Assembly (NCBI GenBank): GCA_946624325.1
Contig: CAMOSC010000003.1
Location: 1-49,048 of the forward strand
DNA: 49,048 nt
Reading direction: 5' to 3'
Origin: an uncultured Clostridia bacterium
GTDB taxonomy: Bacteria; Bacillota; Clostridia; Lachnospirales; Lachnospiraceae
The notes below the pieces were generated by a model. The model made no database searches. It was not told the DNA's origin and worked only from the letters and a program-made list of their open reading frames with translations. Both the position numbers and the translations under genes were made by a program. Positions 1-8,383 of the stretch are shown one piece after another. How positions within the stretch are numbered: the first letter of the stretch is position 1; each line of letters opens with the position of its first letter.

Positions 1-199
1 TGGATTAAGGCAGTAAACAGGTCCTGAGTTGAGGCAATAAACAGACATTGAATTGTATTATAGACTATTGCAATCAAATATCCGGGGCTTTATGATGAAG
101 GATACTGTGCAACTGTTCAGAGCCGGGTATCAATCCGTGAAGCGTTACAAGAGGAATATACCAAAAGGGAGCTTTCACTCAGACCAGGAAGGATACGAG

Positions 200-1414
200 A
201 TGAAAAAAGATTATCTGATAACCGAATACGGTGCCGCCGCAGACGGGAAAAGCCTCAACACCGCGGCTATACAGCGCGCAATAGATGCCTGCGGGCCGGG
301 TGAAACCGTAAGGGTTCCGGCGGGCTGTTTCCTGACCGGTGCGATTGAGCTGAAGAGCGATATGACGCTTTTCCTGGAGGAAGGGGCTGTCCTTCTCGGG
401 AGCGGTGAGACAAAGGATTTTCCCATCGTGACAGCGCAGTTCGAGGGGGCCTTCAAGCCCTGCTACAGCAGTCTGATCAATATCCGCGGAAAAGAAGGAC
501 ACAGAAACATCCGTATCTGCGGCAGCGGGAAGATTCATGGGAACGGGGCCGTGCTTGGGCCGAAGGAGCTGGCCGAGAACAAAGGCGCCAGGGGCAGGAC
601 CATCTATGCGGAGTATACGGAAGGGCTGACCGTGGAGGGCGTAACCGTCCGCGAAGCCCCGTCGTGGTGTTTCCACCTGTTTGACTGCAGGAATGTTCTG
701 ATCCGGGGGATTTCGCTGTACAATAAATTCCGCGAGGACGGGGAGATCATCGGGATTGCCAACAATGACGGCATTGACCCGGAGTGCTGTCAGAATGTGC
801 GGATCCTGGACTGCTTTATAGAGAGCGAGGACGACTGCATTGCCATCAAATCCGGACGGGACGCGGCCGGAAGGCAGTACGGGAAGGCTTCCGAAAACAT
901 CCTTGTTTCAGGCTGCCGTTTTTCCTGCGGCTTCGGGGTGGCCTGCGGCAGCGAGATGTCCGGCGGCGTGCGGAATATCCGGGTGGAAAACTGCAGCTTT
1001 ACCGATTCATTCAGTATCGCGAGCGTGAAGAACTGCCGCGGCCGGGGTTCTGTGATTGAGGATGTGGTCTATGAAAACTGCACGCTCATCAACCGGGATG
1101 AGAGTATCCTGGATTCCAGGTGGTTCAGAGGGGCCATCTATGTGGATCAGTATTACGGCATCGCGGATGAAGAGGTGGATCTGGTGACTAAGCATGAGGT
1201 TACGGAGGCGACTCCCGCCATCCGGAATATTACCTTCCGCAATCTGTCTGTGGATACCGTGGGCGGAAATGCAATCTATATCTGCGGCCTTCCGGAATGT
1301 CATGTAAAGAATATTACGCTGGATAATATCAGGGCAGCGGGCAGGAAGGGAATGTTCGTCCAGAACGCGGATGAGGTAACCATAAGGGATCTGGAGCTTT
1401 CGGTCAGAAACTGA
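200..1414 (+). CDS. Glycoside hydrolase family 28 (polygalacturonase-like)
   Basis: ORF 53..1414; likely start ATG at 200 (MKKDYLITEYGAAADGKSLNTAAIQRAIDAC). GH28-like parallel beta-helix with NNDGIDPECCQNVRILDCFIESEDDCIAIKSGRD. Confidence 0.9.
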   Translation: MKKDYLITEYGAAADGKSLNTAAIQRAIDACGPGETVRVPAGCFLTGAIELKSDMTLFLEEGAVLLGSGETKDFPIVTAQFEGAFKPCYSSLINIRGKEGHRNIRICGSGKIHGNGAVLGPKELAENKGARGRTIYAEYTEGLTVEGVTVREAPSWCFHLFDCRNVLIRGISLYNKFREDGEIIGIANNDGIDPECCQNVRILDCFIESEDDCIAIKSGRDAAGRQYGKASENILVSGCRFSCGFGVACGSEMSGGVRNIRVENCSFTDSFSIASVKNCRGRGSVIEDVVYENCTLINRDESILDSRWFRGAIYVDQYYGIADEEVDLVTKHEVTEATPAIRNITFRNLSVDTVGGNAIYICGLPECHVKNITLDNIRAAGRKGMFVQNADEVTIRDLELSVRN

Positions 1415-1446
1415 CTGACGGGCATTTACCGGTCCGGCAGATGCGT

Positions 1447-1462
1447 ATACTCCCGGGAGTAT
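1447..1462. repeat. Perfect 16-bp palindrome ATACTCCCGGGAGTAT
   Basis: Read directly; between the GH28 and M20 genes. Confidence 0.9.
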
Positions 1463-1479
1463 GGTTTGAACAGATAATA

Positions 1480-1510
1480 CTTGAATGCGGAATTAAATTC
1501 CGCATTCAAG
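1480..1510. repeat. Perfect inverted repeat, 15-bp arms, 1-nt centre (CTTGAATGCGGAATT-A-AATTCCGCATTCAAG)
   Basis: Read directly; upstream of the M20 promoter. Confidence 0.9.
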
Positions 1511-1556
1511 TCTGAAAAAACGGTGATTGAAACAGTATTTCAGATTCCAAAGACGC

Positions 1557-1585
1557 TTGCAAGCCGGTACGCAACCCCTTATAAT
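1557..1585 (+). promoter_or_regulatory. Sigma-A-type promoter TTGCAA-17-TATAAT for the M20 gene
   Basis: TTGCAA at 1557-1562, 17-bp spacer, TATAAT at 1580-1585. Confidence 0.75.
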
Positions 1586-1672
1586 GGAGAAAGGGAATCA
1601 GGAGGGAACCGTCGATTATGCCGGCGTTTCCCCGGAAAGCCTGATGAAGGGAAATCCGGACAGAGACACAGA

Positions 1673-2836
1673 ATGGAGCGTAAAATGGACAATTTTGAAG
1701 AGAAACTGATAGCGCTGCGCAGGCATTTCCACCGCCATCCGGAGCTGTCCTGGCAGGAGAAGGACACACAGGCATTTATCATGCGTGAGCTGGATGGGCT
1801 CGGGATTCCTTATACCGCGGCCGCGGGGACAGGCGTTATTGCAGAGATTCGCGGGAAGTGCTCCGGAGACCGGGTTCTGGGAATCCGTGCCGATATGGAC
1901 GCCCTTCCGGTTGCGGAGCAGACGGGCTGTGCGTTCGCTTCCGAAAATGCCGGCGTTTCCCATGCCTGCGGCCACGACTGCCATACGGCAATCCTCCTGG
2001 GGACTGCCATGCGCCTGGCGGAAATAAAGGATGAGCTGAAGGTCACGGTGCGCCTGATATTCCAGCCGGCGGAGGAGTGCATAGAGCGTTACGGCGCGAA
2101 GGAGATGGCAAAGGAAAAAGCGGTGCAGGAGTGCGGCCGCCTCATCGGCCTGCATATCTGGAGCAAAATCGAAGCGGGCTTTGCTTCACTGCGTTACGGC
2201 GCGGTGACTGCCGCAACCGATACCTTTGACATAGAGATCCGCGGAAAGGGCGGGCACGGCGCCATGCCCCATCAGACCATCGACCCGCTGGCGGCGGGCG
2301 TACAGATGGTCAATGAGATTTACCGCGCGGCGGCCAGGGAGATCCACCCCCTTGAACCGCATGTGATCAGCGTCACGTCCTTTGTCTCCGGGACCGCATG
2401 GAACGTCATTCCGGACCAGGCGGTTCTGAAGGGGACAGCCCGCTGCTTCAGTGAAGAGGTCCGGAAACAGTTTCCGGAGCTCCTGGAAAGGACAGCCCGG
2501 GGAGTCGGAGCATCCACACGCACGGAAATCACAAGCGCTTATCATTACGGTCCGCGTCCGACGGTAAATGACAGGCCTGCCGTGGAAACGGGCCTTAAGG
2601 CCGCGGAGCAGGTATTCGGGAAGGACCATCTGCTGGAATGGGAGCCGCAGATGATCGGGGAGGATTTTGCCTGCTATCCGAATGAAAAGTGTTTCCTGTT
2701 TTTGGGCGGCGGCTTTGCGGATCCCGAAAAGCAGTATCCGCAGCACAGCCCGTATTTTGAGATCGACGAGCAGGCGCTTAAGCTGGGTGTGGAATATTTT
2801 CTTGCATATGTGCGTGCATTTGAGGAGGAGGCCTGA
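1673..2836 (+). CDS. M20 family amidohydrolase/peptidase (hippurate hydrolase-like)
   Basis: MERKMDNFEEKLIALRRHFHRHPELSWQEKDT; motifs GIRADMDALPV, SHACGHDCHTAILLG, GKGGHGAMPHQTIDP. The upstream part of ORF 1481 precedes the promoter and is not supported. Confidence 0.9.
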   Translation: MERKMDNFEEKLIALRRHFHRHPELSWQEKDTQAFIMRELDGLGIPYTAAAGTGVIAEIRGKCSGDRVLGIRADMDALPVAEQTGCAFASENAGVSHACGHDCHTAILLGTAMRLAEIKDELKVTVRLIFQPAEECIERYGAKEMAKEKAVQECGRLIGLHIWSKIEAGFASLRYGAVTAATDTFDIEIRGKGGHGAMPHQTIDPLAAGVQMVNEIYRAAAREIHPLEPHVISVTSFVSGTAWNVIPDQAVLKGTARCFSEEVRKQFPELLERTARGVGASTRTEITSAYHYGPRPTVNDRPAVETGLKAAEQVFGKDHLLEWEPQMIGEDFACYPNEKCFLFLGGGFADPEKQYPQHSPYFEIDEQALKLGVEYFLAYVRAFEEEA

Positions 2837-2885
2837 GGGCTTTTTCCTGCCGCATCGTGCATATGAATGCTTCCGGTAAGCTCCA

Positions 2886-3110
2886 CCGGCCGTACGGCGG
2901 GGCGTGAAAGCGGAAATCTCCGCCGGCTGTACGGCGGGGCGTGAAAGCGGGAATCTCCGCCGGCCGTACGGCGGGGTGCGAAAGCGGGAATCTCCGCCGG
3001 CCGTACGGCGGGGTGTGAAAGCAGGAATCTCCGCCGGCCGTACGGCGGGGTGTGAAAGCGGGAATTTTCGCCCGCGATACAGTGGGGTGTGAAAGCAGGA
3101 ATCTCCGCCC
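2886..3110. repeat. Tandem array of about six 37-bp units, each with a CCGCCG..CGGCGG dyad
   Basis: GTACGG core at 2892, 2929, 2966, 3003, 3040 and a degenerate copy near 3077; constant 37-bp spacing. Confidence 0.93.
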
Positions 3111-3175
3111 ACTGTCAGCAACATGGAAATGGCGGTCTGCGGGAATTTTTCGGAGAACAGTTGCCAAAAAAAGAC

Positions 3176-3204
3176 TTGCATTTTAAGGATGGATGTGATA
3201 ATAT
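3176..3204 (+). promoter_or_regulatory. Promoter TTGCAT-17-TAATAT for the tRNA pair
   Basis: TTGCAT at 3176-3181, 17-bp spacer, TAATAT at 3199-3204; tRNA begins at 3230. Confidence 0.7.
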
Positions 3205-3229
3205 TCATCTGTACCGGATTTCCGGTCAT

Positions 3230-3311
3230 GGGCGGATTCCCGAGTGGCCAAAGGGGACAGACTGTAAATCTGCTGCAAATTGCTTCGGTGGTTCGAATCC
3301 ACCTCCGCCCA
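3230..3311 (+). tRNA. tRNA-Tyr (GTA)
   Basis: Acceptor GGGCGGA/TCCGCCC; anticodon loop CTGTAAA (GTA); T-arm GGTTCGAATCC; class II variable arm. CCA not encoded. Confidence 0.95.
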
Positions 3312-3368
3312 TTGCTTTAGATATGGCTTTGGATACGCGTATCCGAAGCCATCACCTTCTAAGGCTAT

Positions 3369-3454
3369 GCCGGCGTGGCGGAACTGGCAGACGCCCGGGA
3401 CTTAAAATCCCGTGCATGGTGACATGCGTACCGGTTCGATCCCGGTCGCCGGCA
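3369..3454 (+). tRNA. tRNA-Leu (TAA)
   Basis: Acceptor GCCGGCG/CGCCGGC; anticodon stem-loop CGGGA-CTTAAAA-TCCCG (TAA); class II variable arm; GGTTCGATCCC. Confidence 0.95.
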
Positions 3455-3700
3455 TTCTGCAGTTATTTATTTCAGTTCGGAGCATCGTGAAACCATTGCG
3501 ACAGTTTGGTTTCAGGTGCTTTTCTTTATATCTGCGCGCGGCAGCGCGCAGGTTGAAAGGGTGTTGTGACGATCGCAGCGCAGGTTTTTACGCCGCGATC
3601 TGTCGCCATGGTGCAAAGCGGAAGGGACGGGTGAGCGGATGTTTTCTCCCTCTATCCGATCTGTGGGTTGTCGATATGGGAAGGTAAATGGGTGCCGGGA

Positions 3701-4720
3701 ATGATCTTGACTGTTGGGAAAAATAAAATGTATCAGACGATTGCGGAAGCGCTCGAAGCCGCGGAAAGCCTCCGGGCGCGGCAGGAAGCAGCTGACGCGG
3801 GGATGGCGGACAGGGAGGGCTCCCTCCTGAATTCGCCGGAAAACGCTTCCGGCAGGCCTGTCGTCATCCGGCTGGATCCGGGGCGGTATCATGAGAAAAT
3901 CGAGATCCGGATCCCCGGCCTGTGTCTGGAAGGGTGCGGACAGAACCCTGAGGATACCTTCATAGAGTATGATGATTTTGCGAGACAGATCATGCCGGAC
4001 GGGGAGAAGCGGGGAACCTTCCGCAGCTATACCATGTTCATTGACGCCCCCGCCGTGGAGCTGTACAACCTGACCGTGCAGAACAGCGCCGGGCCCGGCA
4101 GCAAAGTGGGGCAGGCAATTGCGCTGTATGCGGAGGGAGAGGGAATCCGGGTGCTCCGCTGCCGTCTGATCGGCAGCCAGGATACGCTTTTTACGGGCCC
4201 GCTGCCGGAGAAGGAAATAGAGCCCGGAGGCTTCAGGGGACCCAAGGAGTTTGCCCCGCGGATCAACGGCAGGCAGTATTACCGCGATACCTATATCTGC
4301 GGAGGGGTTGATTTTATTTTCGGCAGCGCTACCGCATGGTTTGAGAACTGCACCATAGAGTCGCTTGACGAGGGCCGGGGGTATGTGACCGCGGCTTCCA
4401 CCCCCGAGGGGCAGCGTTACGGCTACATTTTCAACCGCTGCCGGTTTATCGGAAATCCGGATACACCCGCATTCTTCCTGGGCCGCCCGTGGCGCGATTA
4501 CGCGCGGACGGTTATCATGAATTCCTGGATCGGCGCGCACATCTGCCCGCAGGGTTTCGATGACTGGGGCAAGGAAAATGCCCGCAGGAACGCTTTCTAT
4601 GCGGAGTACCGGAACTATGGGCCGGGTGCGGCGGACGGGGATACGCCCAGGGCCGGGTGGGTGCATGAACTGACGGAGGAGGAAGCCATGGCGTATACCC
4701 CCGGCAGGGTATTCGGATAA
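3701..4720 (+). CDS. Pectinesterase (carbohydrate esterase family 8-like)
   Basis: MILTVGKNKMYQTIAEALEAAESL...; IGSQDTLFTGP, YICGGVDFIFGSATAWFENCTI, FFLGRPWRDYARTVIMNSWIG are CE8 motifs. Confidence 0.92.
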   Translation: MILTVGKNKMYQTIAEALEAAESLRARQEAADAGMADREGSLLNSPENASGRPVVIRLDPGRYHEKIEIRIPGLCLEGCGQNPEDTFIEYDDFARQIMPDGEKRGTFRSYTMFIDAPAVELYNLTVQNSAGPGSKVGQAIALYAEGEGIRVLRCRLIGSQDTLFTGPLPEKEIEPGGFRGPKEFAPRINGRQYYRDTYICGGVDFIFGSATAWFENCTIESLDEGRGYVTAASTPEGQRYGYIFNRCRFIGNPDTPAFFLGRPWRDYARTVIMNSWIGAHICPQGFDDWGKENARRNAFYAEYRNYGPGAADGDTPRAGWVHELTEEEAMAYTPGRVFG

Positions 4721-4832
4721 GAGCGTATATTCGCAGGCGTTTTAAGTCCTGCGTAAATCTGCGAATGCGGGCCGGACTGCAGGCTGACGGCAAATGGTAA
4801 CGGAAAATTAAGAAAAAAGAATGCTTTACAGC

Positions 4833-4861
4833 TTGAAACAAACGGGAAACTATAGTATACT
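4833..4861 (+). promoter_or_regulatory. Promoter TTGAAA-17-TATACT
   Basis: TTGAAA at 4833-4838, 17-bp spacer, TATACT at 4856-4861; upstream of the secreted protein gene. Confidence 0.75.
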
Positions 4862-4988
4862 GTATTTTGTATAAGGTTTTTTTCGTCTGACAATTCAACG
4901 ATGAAAACCGTTCCTGCGGTCTGTCTGAACAGATAAGGTATATGGCCGGCCGCGATGTATGTTGATGAGAAGAGGAGGAGATGACATT

Positions 4989-6644
4989 ATGAGAAAGTTA
5001 CTTGCAGGATCTCTTTCGGCCGCCATGCTGCTGTGCTCCGCAACTGCTGTTTTTGCAGAAGCAGAGCCCGAGACTCAGGCAGCAGAAGTTGCTGAGGTGC
5101 CGGCACCGCAGGAAGTCACCTTTAAGATGGATCTGACCGCGCAGGGCCAGACCCTTGCGGGAGAAGCAAAGATGCTGATCGATTCCGAGCAGGACGCAGG
5201 TCTTTCCGCAAGCCTGACCGTTCCCGGCGGCGAGGGTGCCGAGCCTGTAGTGATCGGGGCTGAGGATGTGGTCCGCGGCGTAGGAGGCGATCTTTACCTG
5301 AACGTTGACGCTATCCGCGACATTTATCAGGCAGTTACCGGCGACACCTCCATTTCCAGCATTCTGGCAATGGTCGGCATCACCGAGTCCTGGGTAGACA
5401 TTCCCCCGATCAACCTGGTATTTGACGAGGAAGCTGTCTCAGGTATTCTTGAATCACTGAACGGCCTTACGTTTGACACGCTGATGGCTGATATTGCCGC
5501 CATCGCAGAGCCCATTGCCATTCAGGAGACTGAAACCTCCTGGATCATCCCGATCAACAAGGACATCATAATCGCTGTTGCGGACAAGGTTGATGCACTC
5601 CTCGCGAACAACGGCGAGACCTTCGGCAAGATTCTGAGCCTCCTGAACCCGTCCACGCTTTACGGAGCCATCGACTATAAGACAAGCTTCGCCGACTACA
5701 TCAACGCGTATGTAGAGGGAAGAGTCAGCGTTACCGGCGAGGATCCGGCAGCTGCCACGGAGGAGACCTATGCTCTCATCGATTCCGCAATCGATCAGAT
5801 GGTCTCACAGTTCTCCAGCCAGGTTCCGCTTGACCAGATCGGCGCCATCACGAGTTCCATTCCGGATCTCTCCGACGCACTGGCTGCAAGCCTTCAGGAG
5901 TTCACCATTGACGGCCAGATCGAAGTTGCCAAGGACTTCTCCGTTGCAGACGGAGCCCTGACCGTCGCACAGGGCGAGAATCAGGCTGATTTCACACTGC
6001 ATGCAGCGACCACCGAGACCGGCCTGACTGCCGAGGTCCTCGGCGTAAACAAGGCTGATGGCCAGACCTTCAGCGCAAACCTTGATTCCAGCTTTGACGG
6101 AACCAATCTCAGCAGCGTCTGCAGCGTGAAGATGAACGATGCGGAGATGGCTAACGCCAGCCTGAATGCCGCTGTAAACGAAGACGGCAGCATCAGCGGT
6201 GAATACGTTATCACTTCCGCCGAGGGCGAGAATGCAAAGTGCGCCTTCAAGATCACCCAGGGTGAGAGCGATGTTGTCTGTGAGGCTGACTTCTATGCGG
6301 CGGATGAGCTGCTTGCATCAGCAAATGCATCTGTCAGCTCCGGCGAAGAAGTTATGTCCATGTTTGCAAACGTTACTGTTCCGGCACAGAGCCTGAACGT
6401 GGGCATTTCCGGTTCCATACCGTTCACCATGGATTCCTTCAGCTTTGCTGCTTCCGCTACTCAGTACGATGCTGAGATCTTTGATTTCAGCTGCGAGGGA
6501 AGCATTGCCGAAGCTCCGGCCGATACCGATATCACAGCTCCGGAGAGCAGCACCGTTGTCTACGATATCGTAAAGAACGTTTCCGCTCTGTACTACAGCA
6601 TGCAGGCCGCACAGGCTGAGACCGAGACCGGTGCCGCCGAGTAA
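4989..6644 (+). CDS. Secreted protein of unknown function
   Basis: Signal peptide MRKLLAGSLSAAMLLCSATAVFAEAE; long acidic exported domain with repetitive beta-like segments; strong coding ORF. Confidence 0.75.
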   Translation: MRKLLAGSLSAAMLLCSATAVFAEAEPETQAAEVAEVPAPQEVTFKMDLTAQGQTLAGEAKMLIDSEQDAGLSASLTVPGGEGAEPVVIGAEDVVRGVGGDLYLNVDAIRDIYQAVTGDTSISSILAMVGITESWVDIPPINLVFDEEAVSGILESLNGLTFDTLMADIAAIAEPIAIQETETSWIIPINKDIIIAVADKVDALLANNGETFGKILSLLNPSTLYGAIDYKTSFADYINAYVEGRVSVTGEDPAAATEETYALIDSAIDQMVSQFSSQVPLDQIGAITSSIPDLSDALAASLQEFTIDGQIEVAKDFSVADGALTVAQGENQADFTLHAATTETGLTAEVLGVNKADGQTFSANLDSSFDGTNLSSVCSVKMNDAEMANASLNAAVNEDGSISGEYVITSAEGENAKCAFKITQGESDVVCEADFYAADELLASANASVSSGEEVMSMFANVTVPAQSLNVGISGSIPFTMDSFSFAASATQYDAEIFDFSCEGSIAEAPADTDITAPESSTVVYDIVKNVSALYYSMQAAQAETETGAAE

Positions 6645-6683
6645 TTTACGGCTGAAACTGTAACCGGACAATAGTAAAATGAG

Positions 6684-6725
6684 AGCCCGCCGGGCGGTTG
6701 TTGTGATAACCGCCGGCGGGCTTTT
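6684..6725. terminator. Rho-independent terminator
   Basis: GCCCGCCGGGCGGTT-GTTGTGAT-AACCGCCGGCGGGC followed by TTTTT; lies between convergent genes. Confidence 0.85.
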
Positions 6726-6822
6726 TGCGCTGCGATCTGTCGGCATGGCTCAAGAAAAAATGCCAGAGCCGTTCCAATCGCAGCGCACGCTTTTGGCGCT
6801 GCGATCTGTCGGCATGGCTCAT
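6725..6822. repeat. Duplicated GGCGCTGCGATCTGTCGGCATGGCTC repeat with intervening inverted ATCGCAGCGC
   Basis: GCGCTGCGATCTGTCGGCATGGCTC occurs twice; inverted ATCGCAGCGC lies between. Related CGATCGCAGCGC...GCGATCTGTCGCCATGG occurs near 3571-3612. Confidence 0.8.
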
Positions 6823-7953
6823 TTATGTCTGATCCTTATTTTCTGGGGAAGCTTCCGGTGCGGGATCCCTTCTGCGTCTTCTGTCGTGGGTCTGGTAGTA
6901 AAGCCGTTTGTTCTCGTACATTCTCCGGTCGCTGAGCCTGATAAGGTCTTCTGCGGTCTGCTGATCGTTTTCGCGTACGGCCAGCCCGGATGAAATGACG
7001 AGCCCCGCTTCCGTGACCCTGTCTGAAACGGTATTCATGACACTGGTGATGCGTTCCCTGCTGCAGCGGGAGAAAAACAGGACAAATTCATCCCCACCGA
7101 TCCGGTAGGCTGAAATATCCCTGTCGCTGACGCTGTGGAGAATGTCTCCGATGGTCTGCAGGGCCTGGTCGCCCTTACTGTGCCCGAAGCTGTCATTGAG
7201 CTGCTTCAGACCGTTCATATCGATCGAAGCCACCGCGGAAAGGTTTCTGGAAGGCATGCGGCTGTCTTCGTAAAAGGTCATGCGGTTGAAGAGCCTGGTC
7301 AGCGGGTCGCGGTCCGTATCCTGTGCCCTCAGGAACATATAGAAATACATGGTGCTGATCAGGATCACGCTGATGATCGTGTGTGCGCCCATCTGAATGT
7401 CGATAAAAGAGGAAACCAGGCATCCGAGAGAACAGAGGAATAGCACGCCTATGTGTCCGGCTCTCCTGTCCCTGAAACGGCTGTGGACAACAAGCAGCGT
7501 CAGGACCAGGTAGATCAGGCTGACCGGGATGAAAAAATACCCCAGGGGACCGCGCATGAAATGATTGGCTTCGTCGAAGCCGAAAGCTATCGGGGAGAAG
7601 AAAGCCGTGCCGTATACGAGCGCGTTCAGAACGGCCGGGATCCACAGATACCAGCGTTTCCGCTCGTTGGACCAGACGACTAAAAGGAACCCTAAGGCCG
7701 CCATGGGCCTGAGTGCATAGCCGGTCACGGAGGTACACACACGCAGCGGGATTCTCGAGAGGTCCTCCGCCGCAAAATTCTCCAGGATGTCCTGAAGGAT
7801 CAGCAGGAAGCATACCGTTATGGTGAGCCAGATGCTGTTCTGCCTGACCCGGTCCGAGAGCTGGCTTCTTCCGGCCATAATCCCGGTAAGAATGACGATC
7901 AGAAAAAGCGCAATAAAATGTTCCCCGTTGGCATATGAGAGCAGATGAGTCAT
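6823..7953 (-). CDS. Membrane-bound GGDEF domain diguanylate cyclase
   Basis: N-terminal multi-TM region; IDMNGLKQLNDSFGHSKGDQAL and YRIGGDEFVLFF. ATG at 7953 with AAAGGA upstream is preferred over TTG at 7959. Confidence 0.88.
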   Translation of the reverse strand: MTHLLSYANGEHFIALFLIVILTGIMAGRSQLSDRVRQNSIWLTITVCFLLILQDILENFAAEDLSRIPLRVCTSVTGYALRPMAALGFLLVVWSNERKRWYLWIPAVLNALVYGTAFFSPIAFGFDEANHFMRGPLGYFFIPVSLIYLVLTLLVVHSRFRDRRAGHIGVLFLCSLGCLVSSFIDIQMGAHTIISVILISTMYFYMFLRAQDTDRDPLTRLFNRMTFYEDSRMPSRNLSAVASIDMNGLKQLNDSFGHSKGDQALQTIGDILHSVSDRDISAYRIGGDEFVLFFSRCSRERITSVMNTVSDRVTEAGLVISSGLAVRENDQQTAEDLIRLSDRRMYENKRLYYQTHDRRRRRDPAPEASPENKDQT

Positions 7954-8245
7954 ATTCAATCCTTTCGGCGGACATATTTCAGAAGGAGATGCACGGCAGA
8001 CGAGAGAAGAAAGGAAATTCTGTTGCCTGCTGTAAAATATCGTAACATAGCGGGGCGGGTTTTGTAAATAGGAAGAGTAAACTTCTTCGAAAACGCTGCT
8101 GCTGATGAAAGCCTGCGGCAGCTTTTATGCGTACCTTCTGCACAAAAACCTTGCGGGCTGGCATACTCTTGTGATAGAATGGTCACAAACGGTATCTGCC
8201 TTTATTAAAGGCTTTCATTTGCTGTCTGCCGGAGCGTTTTCAGTG

Positions 8246-8331
8246 CGGTCTGCGCGCAGGTAGGGAAGCTTAAATTCTGCGGCGCTGAAAACAGATTTTC
8301 GGAAACGGTCTGCGCGCAGGTACGGAAGCTT
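8246..8331. repeat. Two direct repeats CGGTCTGCGCGCAGGTANGGAAGCTT, 60-bp period
   Basis: Copies at about 8246-8271 and 8306-8331 with one mismatch; upstream of the phosphoglucomutase gene. Confidence 0.88.
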
Positions 8332-8383
8332 GCTTTCCGCAAAATACCGCTTTTTCGGCAGTTATGCGCTACAGGAGGGAAAT

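Noticed and set aside
1-55. Possible tandem repeat GGCARTAAACAG at the window edge
   Set aside because: Only two imperfect copies are visible and the region is cut by the window boundary.
1481-1672. N-terminal extension of the M20 protein
   Set aside because: Precedes the TTGCAA-17-TATAAT promoter and starts within a palindrome.
2886-3110. CRISPR array
   Set aside because: Repeats are directly adjacent with a constant 37-bp period; there are no unique spacers and no cas genes.
2778-3167. Antisense repeat proteins (ORFs 2778..3167 and 2186..3229)
   Set aside because: They arise from the 37-bp repeat being open on both strands and from the shadow of the M20 gene; no start context or family.
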